Shown: piece by piece, positions 6,891-11,110 of the stretch
How positions within the stretch are numbered: the first letter of the stretch is position 1
Layout of the letters: each line of letters opens with the position of its first letter
Source of the DNA: UBA4823 sp034436035
GTDB lineage: Bacteria > Chloroflexota > Anaerolineae > Anaerolineales > UBA4823
Assembly (NCBI GenBank): GCA_034436035.1
Contig: DAOTVW010000116.1
Span: 1 to 11,110, forward strand
Direction of reading: 5' to 3'
Length of the DNA stretch: 11,110 nucleotides
Translations under genes and position numbers: made by a program
Notes under the pieces: generated by a model
Databases searched by the model: none
Seen by the model: only the letters and a program-made list of their open reading frames with translations
Told to the model about the DNA's origin: nothing

Positions 6891-7621
6891 AGGAAACATC
6901 ATCTCCGCTTTTAGAGATGCACAATGTATTGGTGAAGAGGGGTAAAAAGCCAGTCTTATTTGTCAACGAGTTAGCTTTATATGCGGGGGAAGTGCTAGCC
7001 GTTGTTGGTCCGAATGGTGCTGGAAAATCCACTTTATTGCTCACACTCGCGCGGTTAATACAACCCACTCAAGGAAAGATATTGTATAAAAATGTGCCCA
7101 TGGATGAATGGGATGATTTATCTTATCGCCGTCAGATGTCCATAGTCTTCCAGGAACCGTTGTTAGTAGATGGTACAGTAATGGACAATATCATCCTCGG
7201 TTTACGATTGCGCGGCATTTCAAAAAAAGAAGCCGTAAAGGCTGTGCAATCCTGGCTGGAGAAGCTCAATCTCTCTGAAATTGCCAAGCGTAAGGTTTCA
7301 CAGCTCTCGGGCGGTGAAGCACATCGGGTGAGTTTGGCGCGCGCGTTAGTGCTTGAGCCGCAATTGTTACTCTTGGATGAGCCTTTTTCCGCTTTAGATC
7401 CACCATCACGATTGCGCCTGCTGGATGATCTTGCTGGATTGCTGAATCACAATCACCGAACAACTTTATTTGTCACCCATCACTTAAAAGAAGCTGCCCG
7501 TTTAGGGGATCGCGTGGCAGTGTTATTGGATGGGGTGGTGCGTCAGGTGGGAACGATGGATGAAATAGAGCGGCATCCCCTGGATAATGCTGTAACGAAT
7601 TTTGTTGCCAGTGAGATATAA
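6887..7621 (+). CDS. tupC: Tungstate ABC transporter ATP-binding protein TupC
   Basis: This 244-residue ATPase energises tungstate import through TupB. Walker A is GPNGAGKST (41-49), the Q-loop is FQEP (Q89), the signature is LSGGEAHR (140-147), Walker B is LLLLDEP with catalytic Glu165 (160-166), the D-loop is SALD, and the switch histidine is in VTHH (196-199). The start is set by the ATGA overlap with tupB. The protein lacks the long C-terminal TOBE extension of many ModC proteins, which agrees with TupC-type size. It closes the regulator-tupABC run. The next gene begins after 78 bases and no hairpin terminator is visible between them, so read-through into the K+ transporter gene is possible. 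Confidence 0.93.
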   Translation: MKETSSPLLEMHNVLVKRGKKPVLFVNELALYAGEVLAVVGPNGAGKSTLLLTLARLIQPTQGKILYKNVPMDEWDDLSYRRQMSIVFQEPLLVDGTVMDNIILGLRLRGISKKEAVKAVQSWLEKLNLSEIAKRKVSQLSGGEAHRVSLARALVLEPQLLLLDEPFSALDPPSRLRLLDDLAGLLNHNHRTTLFVTHHLKEAARLGDRVAVLLDGVVRQVGTMDEIERHPLDNAVTNFVASEI

Positions 7622-7699
7622 CGGGATTAAAATAAATTTGTCAATACAAAAGGATTTATCCGTTCTAGCTGGAAGCTTTAATTTTCAATTAGGGGTTTT

Positions 7700-9538
7700 A
7701 TGTTAGAACATTTTTATCATTTTCTAATCGGTCCTCCAATAGAGACAAAACAAGCTAAGGAAGAACGATTAAATAAAATCCGTGCCTTAGCCGCCTTTTC
7801 TCCCGATGCGTTATCTTCCATCGCCTATGCCAATCAAGAAATATATTTGGGCTTGGCGCTTGCTGGTGTTGCTGGCTTGCAATTAGCCTGGCCGATCGGT
7901 TTAGCAATTAGTGGGTTATTAGGGATTGTGGCATTGTCCTATTATCAAACCATTCATGGTTATCCTGGCGGTGGTGGAGCGTATACAGTTGCAAAAGAAA
8001 ATCTTGGTAATGCAGCAGCTTTAGTGGCAGCTGCAGCTCTGTTATTGGATTATTTGCTTACTGCGGCAGTCAGCTTGACAGCTGGTGTGGAGGCAATCGC
8101 TTCTGCTTTTCCGGTTCTCTGGAGCTATCGCGTCACCCTTGCTTTGTTATTATTGCTTCTCTTGACAATATTGAACCTCCGCGGCCTAAGGGATACTGGT
8201 ACCATCATGGCAATCCCGGTTTATTTATTCCTTATTACCTATCTGCCCATGCTGCTTTATGGAGTGATTCAACTTGTGCTGCATGGTTCGCAACCTTTTC
8301 CGGCAACCGCCCTGCCAAGTGTTCAGCCATTGACCCCATTTCTTATCTTACATGCTTTTTCGACTGGCTGTACCGCGTTAACCGGTATTGAAGCAATCAG
8401 CAATGGGGTGCCAGCCTTTCGACCACCAGAATCGCAAAATGCCGGGAAGACACTCATCGTCATGGCTATGATTATGGGCACGTTATTTATTGGTAGTGTT
8501 GGATTAACACAATTTTTAGGGGTTGTTCCTAACCCGGATGAGACGATTCTTTCTGCGTTGGCGCATCGTCTATTAGGCTACGGACTGCCTTATTTTGTCA
8601 TTCAGATAAGTACACTATTGATCCTTGCGGTTGCTGCAAACACCAGTTTTGCGGATTTCCCCCGCCTTTCCGCAATTTTAGCTCGGGATGGTTATCTACC
8701 TCGCCAATTAATCTACCTTGGCGATCGTCTTGTCTATTCTAATGGTATCATCCTGCTCGCCTTAGCAACGGGAGGCTTGATTGTTCTCTTTAATGGAGAT
8801 ACGCATGCATTGATCCCGCTTTTTGCGGTGGGTGCTTTTTTGGCTTTTACCTTTTCCCAAAGCGGGATGGTTGTTCATTGGTTCCGATTGAAGGGTAGCA
8901 GATGGGTTATAAAGTTATTCTTGAACGGATTAGGTGCATTTGCCACCGGTCTTACCGTATTGGTCATTGGTATGAGTAAATTTTTGGAGGGTGCGTGGGT
9001 AACGGTACTCATGATCCCCATTCTGGTTCTTGGTTTTCGGAAAATTCACAGTCATTATCAAGCCATCCGAGAACAGATTGCTATTACGGAACCGTTTGAG
9101 CGCTTGGGGACAAATTTGGTGAAAAGAGTGGTGATTCCAGTGGTAGGAATTAATCGCGGTGCTGAGGCGGCAATTACATTTGCGCGCACCGTTTCAACGG
9201 ATATCACAGCAGTATTCGTTGAAATTGAACCAAATTCTGGTGAGACTATCCGACAAAAATGGGTGACAATCTGGCCAGATATTCCTTTAGTCGTGTTGCC
9301 ATCCCCCTATCGGTCTATTGTAAAACCGTTAATAGACTATCTAGACGAAACCGATCGCCAGCACCAAGATGGAAGTCTCGCGGCGATAATTTTGCCGGAA
9401 TTTGTACCAGCGCGCTGGTGGCAGAATTTGCTCCATAATCAAACTGCTTGGTTAATCAAGACAACCCTACTTTATCGGCGGCGGCGAATGGGATTTCAGC
9501 GGGTAATCATTGATATTCCGTATCATTTACGTCCGTAA
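7700..9538 (+). CDS. kimA: KimA-type potassium/proton symporter (APC superfamily)
   Basis: This 612-residue transporter is close in length to Bacillus subtilis KimA (about 607). It has about twelve membrane segments up to residue 450, then a cytosolic domain. The N-terminus carries LNKIRALAAFSPDALSSIAY, with Asp36 and Tyr43, and TM3 carries LLLDYLLTAAVS, with Asp117, Tyr118, Thr121 and Ser125. As I recall them, these are the K+/H+ site residues of KimA at identical numbers. TGIEAISNGVPAF (Glu230) matches the KimA segment with a three-residue offset. The C-terminal half contains VVLPSPYRS, LPEFVPARWW and LLHNQTAW, typical of the family's soluble domain. Databases often label this family amino acid permease, so the substrate is inferred. 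AGGGG sits four bases before ATG 7700. No c-di-AMP (ydaO-type) riboswitch fits in the 78-base leader. Confidence 0.8.
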   Translation: MLEHFYHFLIGPPIETKQAKEERLNKIRALAAFSPDALSSIAYANQEIYLGLALAGVAGLQLAWPIGLAISGLLGIVALSYYQTIHGYPGGGGAYTVAKENLGNAAALVAAAALLLDYLLTAAVSLTAGVEAIASAFPVLWSYRVTLALLLLLLLTILNLRGLRDTGTIMAIPVYLFLITYLPMLLYGVIQLVLHGSQPFPATALPSVQPLTPFLILHAFSTGCTALTGIEAISNGVPAFRPPESQNAGKTLIVMAMIMGTLFIGSVGLTQFLGVVPNPDETILSALAHRLLGYGLPYFVIQISTLLILAVAANTSFADFPRLSAILARDGYLPRQLIYLGDRLVYSNGIILLALATGGLIVLFNGDTHALIPLFAVGAFLAFTFSQSGMVVHWFRLKGSRWVIKLFLNGLGAFATGLTVLVIGMSKFLEGAWVTVLMIPILVLGFRKIHSHYQAIREQIAITEPFERLGTNLVKRVVIPVVGINRGAEAAITFARTVSTDITAVFVEIEPNSGETIRQKWVTIWPDIPLVVLPSPYRSIVKPLIDYLDETDRQHQDGSLAAIILPEFVPARWWQNLLHNQTAWLIKTTLLYRRRRMGFQRVIIDIPYHLRP

Positions 9539-9564
9539 GTCTTTATTGATAAAATGAAAAAATC

Positions 9565-9629
9565 TTCATCAAACTCGGGGGAATGATTCATTTTCGCTTC
9601 ACGATGATTTCATATTGGGAAGCTACAAT
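9565..9629 (+). promoter_or_regulatory. PepSY gene promoter with TTCAT-like half-sites on an 11-bp grid
   Basis: TTCAT occurs at 9565, 9587 and 9609, and TTCAC at 9598. All are on the same 11-base register; the position at 9576 is not a match. A -10-like TACAAT lies at 9624-9629, starting 15 bases after the start of the last half-site, and no consensus -35 is present. Tandem half-sites on the same DNA face replacing the -35 are characteristic of activation by OmpR/PhoB-family regulators. The response-regulator promoter at 10937-10968 has the same sequence and geometry. Confidence 0.6.
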
Positions 9630-9678
9630 CATCATCAACAGCGCCAAACAGGCGTTGAATTTAGAAAGGAGAATTACG

Positions 9679-10152
9679 ATGAAAATCAATAGAATGTTTG
9701 CTTTAGCTGCCATTGCTTTGCTCTTGGTTGGAGCAATGGGGGCAATTAGCATGAAAGTTTATGCCCAAACAAGCACCCCACCTGCAAAGACGCAGGAGCA
9801 AATCACCAGCCAGTCCACTCAAGAAGGGACTGAAGTCAAGAGCGCAACGGACACTGACAATGTCAACGAGCAGGTTGGCGACCAAAATGGCCCAGATACG
9901 GAGCAACAAGGCCAGGAAGAGAAATCCTCGGATGGCAAGGATGAAGCTCCGGTTGGAACCCCCGCTATTACCGCTCAAGCTGCACAGCAAGCTGCAGAAT
10001 CTTACTTGAACGCTGGTTCAGCGAGCCAGGTTCAGTTGGATGATGAAAACGGTAAGCTGGTCTACAGCGTCCAATTCTCGAATGGCACAGATGTCAAGGT
10101 TGATGCCATGACAGGGAGTGTGCTAGGAGCGGAGAGCGGCGAAAATAACTAA
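9679..10152 (+). CDS. Secreted acidic PepSY-domain protein
   Basis: This is a 157-residue exported protein. Residues 1-30 form a signal peptide (MKINRM, hydrophobic core LAAIALLLVGAMGA) with a type I cleavage site after VYA. Residues 31-100 are a low-complexity Gln/Glu/Thr/Asp-rich acidic linker, likely disordered. Residues 101-155 are one PepSY domain: a helix (ITAQAAQQAAESYL), then strands with KLVYSVQF and VKVDAMTGSVLG. PepSY domains are thought to inhibit or modulate peptidases or to act in envelope sensing; no specific partner is identifiable. AAAGGAG lies 7 bases before ATG 9679. An in-frame ATG at 9583 would add 32 residues and bury the signal peptide, so it is rejected. The promoter resembles that of the nearby response regulator, suggesting joint control. 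Confidence 0.88.
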   Translation: MKINRMFALAAIALLLVGAMGAISMKVYAQTSTPPAKTQEQITSQSTQEGTEVKSATDTDNVNEQVGDQNGPDTEQQGQEEKSSDGKDEAPVGTPAITAQAAQQAAESYLNAGSASQVQLDDENGKLVYSVQFSNGTDVKVDAMTGSVLGAESGENN

Positions 10153-10161
10153 ACGCTGTTC

Positions 10162-10204
10162 ATGAAGAAAGAGGCTGGCTAATTTAGCCAGCCTCTTTCT
10201 TCAT
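10162..10204. terminator. Strong bidirectional hairpin terminator
   Basis: A perfect 20-bp stem (10162-10181 with 10185-10204) closes on a 3-base ATT loop. The core is AGGCTGGCTA/TAGCCAGCCT, and the A/T-rich base gives a T-rich run on either strand. It lies 9 bases after the PepSY stop and 16 bases before the end of the convergent toxin-like gene, so it can terminate both. Confidence 0.9.
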
Positions 10205-10220
10205 ATTAAAATTTACAAAT

Positions 10221-10592
10221 TTAAATTCTCCTAACTCGGATACCGCGTTTGGTTACAACAGTGATTGTTCCAACGAGGATTTCCAGATTATATAAGTCAA
10301 TAACTTTATGGAGAAGGGATAAAATTGGTCGAATCCCATCTTCCTCCGGCCGTAAGAGTAATATCCCATAATGTGTTCCTGGTGGAAAAAGTCGAACATC
10401 AGCAAAGCCTTTATCAGCTGTAATTAGAAAACGTTTTTCTTTTTGAACCGCTTCCCATAAAATTAAATCTTTACATCCACTTAATTTTTGTTCATAAACA
10501 TTATGAGCATCATATCCAAATTCTAATAATAGCTCTAAAGCAGATCGTGGTATATTTTCGTCTAATTTTACACCAAAAGCCATAGTCATCAT
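10221..10592 (-). CDS. DUF5615 PIN-like protein, predicted toxin of a toxin-antitoxin pair
   Basis: This is a 123-residue protein of the DUF5615/Mut7-C-like PIN group (COG4634), predicted ribonuclease toxins. The fold motif KLDENIP (9-15) supplies the first acidic residues. GYDAHNVYEQKLSGCKD (26-42) gives the conserved LSGxxD, and FLITADKGFAD (55-65) gives Asp60 and Asp65. FPPGTHYGILLLR (69-81) is also typical of the family. The acidic set of a PIN-type metal site is therefore intact. The ATG at 10592 overlaps the antitoxin stop (ATGA), which favours it over a longer form from 10613. ATG 10589 and 10583 are also possible. It is convergent to the PepSY gene and is more AT-rich than its neighbours. 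RNase activity is inferred from the family. Confidence 0.85.
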   Translation of the reverse strand: MMTMAFGVKLDENIPRSALELLLEFGYDAHNVYEQKLSGCKDLILWEAVQKEKRFLITADKGFADVRLFPPGTHYGILLLRPEEDGIRPILSLLHKVIDLYNLEILVGTITVVTKRGIRVRRI

Positions 10593-10828
10593 TTGCCTAA
10601 AGGAAGTATCCATTCTTGTCGAACTAAATCAGCAGCATACGCTAACACAGCTTGAATTTCTTCTCGGGAAATTTGTGGATATTCCTTGAGAACTTCATCA
10701 ATGCTCATACCATCTGCAATACTACCTATGATGATAGAAACGGGAATGCGCGTCCCTTTGATACAAGGTTCACCATGATGGATCTCAGGATCAATAGATA
10801 TATAATTTTGCCAATTAATTCGTGTCAT
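10589..10828 (-). CDS. DUF433 protein, predicted antitoxin partner of DUF5615
   Basis: This is a 79-residue DUF433 (COG2442) protein. Its hallmark is ISIDPEIHHGEPCIKGTRIPVS (residues 10-31), followed by ADGMSIDEVLKEYPQISREE and IQAVLAYAAD, a small helical DNA-binding-like domain. DUF433 with DUF5615 is a known predicted type II toxin-antitoxin pairing, with the antitoxin first and a 4-base overlap, as here. The start at ATG 10828 is chosen because GAGGG lies 8 bases upstream on the minus strand. A GTG start at 10843 would use bases inside that Shine-Dalgarno. The protein probably neutralises the toxin and represses the pair, perhaps at the inverted repeat at 10885-10916. Confidence 0.85.
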   Translation of the reverse strand: MTRINWQNYISIDPEIHHGEPCIKGTRIPVSIIIGSIADGMSIDEVLKEYPQISREEIQAVLAYAADLVRQEWILPLGK

Positions 10829-10884
10829 AACAAATACCCTCACTGCTTTGGGTAATAAATTCTATTTCAGATATTTTCCCATAT

Positions 10885-10916
10885 TTTATAAAAATTAGGA
10901 ACACCATTTTTATAAA
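10885..10916. promoter_or_regulatory. Inverted repeat in the toxin-antitoxin/response-regulator intergenic region
   Basis: TTTATAAAAAT (10885-10895) and ATTTTTATAAA (10906-10916) are exact 11-base inverted arms around the 10-base spacer TAGGAACACC. The repeat lies 57 bases upstream of the DUF433 start and contains TATAAA -10-like sequence on the minus strand, so it could be the pair's promoter-operator. The arms are pure A/T, which raises the chance of coincidence. Confidence 0.5.
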
Positions 10917-10936
10917 TCGATTTATTGTAACCCTTT

Positions 10937-10968
10937 TTCATCTTTTCTTCATCTTTCCCTGCTATACT
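10937..10968 (+). promoter_or_regulatory. Response-regulator promoter with tandem TTCATC repeats
   Basis: TTCATCTTT occurs at 10937-10945 and again at 10948-10956, an exact 11-base direct repeat. The extended -10 TG-C-TATACT has its hexamer at 10963-10968, starting 15 bases after the second repeat begins. The repeats lie at about -38 and -27 relative to the expected start, taking the place of a -35 box. This is the layout of OmpR/PhoB-family activated promoters and suggests autoactivation by the following gene. Confidence 0.7.
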
Positions 10969-10985
10969 TTAAGTAGGAGTGCTTG

Positions 10986-11110
10986 ATGCGCATATTAGTG
11001 GTCGAAGATGATCGAAAAATTGCCAATTATCTCAAGCGTGGCTTGGAAGAGCAGGGCTACGCGGTGGATATTGCCTACACTGGACGAGAAGCGCTTGATT
11101 GGGCTGATTC
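10986..11110 (+). CDS. OmpR/PhoB-family response regulator, N-terminal part only
   Basis: This is the start of a two-component response regulator, cut by the right edge after 41 codons. MRILVVEDDRKIANYLKRGL is a classic receiver-domain opening, with the acidic pocket Glu7-Asp8-Asp9. LEEQGYAVDIAYTGREAL continues as in CusR/CopR- and PhoP-like members of the OmpR family. The phosphoacceptor Asp (about residue 51) and the DNA-binding domain lie outside the window, so the subfamily is inferred from the receiver alone. AGGAG lies 6 bases before ATG 10986. The gene is divergent from the toxin-antitoxin pair. A histidine kinase gene would be expected downstream. Confidence 0.9.
   Translation, partial: MRILVVEDDRKIANYLKRGLEEQGYAVDIAYTGREALDWAD

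Noticed and set aside
4182..7621. Molybdate (ModABC) or WtpABC system instead of tungstate Tup
   Set aside because: TTTSTQDSGLL and VAVGTGQAL in the binding protein are TupA signatures. ModA and WtpA open differently, and the ATPase lacks the usual ModC C-terminal domain. Molybdate as a secondary ligand cannot be excluded.
7622..7699. c-di-AMP (ydaO-type) riboswitch before the KimA-like gene
   Set aside because: The region is too short, and the long paired helices of that riboswitch are not visible.
9583..9678. Longer PepSY protein starting at ATG 9583
   Set aside because: The extension has no Shine-Dalgarno, would bury the signal peptide, and overlaps the half-site array and -10. ATG 9679 has AAAGGAG at good spacing.
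10593..10613. Upstream extension of the DUF5615 protein to 10613
   Set aside because: The added seven residues are not part of the family, and the ATGA overlap at 10589-10592 gives a better coupled start.
10829..10843. GTG start at 10843 for the DUF433 protein
   Set aside because: This codon is part of the GTGAGGG that serves as Shine-Dalgarno for ATG 10828.

Overview
The window looks like a chromosomal segment of a bacterium of roughly 45-50% GC, most plausibly Chloroflexota (Anaerolineae-like). That placement is an inference from gene content: a split MacAB-type exporter, a DUF4173-type membrane protein relic, a secreted acidic PepSY protein and a tungstate importer. No rRNA or marker gene fixes it. 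I see no tRNA, rRNA, CRISPR array or insertion sequence.

Layout. (1) 1-3146, minus strand: a three-gene exporter operon reading leftwards, made of a MacA/HlyD-type adaptor, a MacB/LolD-type ATPase and a MacB/FtsX-type permease that runs off the left edge. (2) 3147-4181: an AT-rich promoter region for that operon, then the decayed 3' end of a DUF4173/DUF4153-like membrane protein gene (three in-frame stops and a frameshift), then about 150 bases with nothing recognisable. (3) 4147-7621, plus strand: a tungstate module. An extended -10 promoter and a perfect 12-bp-arm dyad touching the start codon precede a one-component regulator (ArsR-like winged helix plus cytosolic oxyanion-binding PBP-like domain). 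TupA lipoprotein, TupB permease and TupC ATPase follow in tight succession. (4) 7700-9538: a KimA-type K+ transporter of the APC superfamily. (5) 9539-11110: a secreted PepSY protein, a strong 20-bp-stem terminator, a convergent DUF433/DUF5615 toxin-antitoxin-type pair on the minus strand, and the start of an OmpR/PhoB-family response regulator, cut by the right edge.

How the genes work together. The HTH-PBP protein probably senses intracellular tungstate (or molybdate) and represses its own promoter and tupABC when the oxyanion is plentiful, so sensor and transporter use related binding folds. The most notable regulatory signal is at the right end. The PepSY gene and the response-regulator gene, which lie on either side of the toxin-antitoxin pair, have the same promoter architecture: TTCAT-like half-sites on an exact 11-bp grid, with the last half-site starting exactly 15 bp before the -10 box in both. 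This suggests that the response regulator activates both its own gene and the PepSY gene, and that the toxin-antitoxin pair sits inside a PepSY/two-component module.
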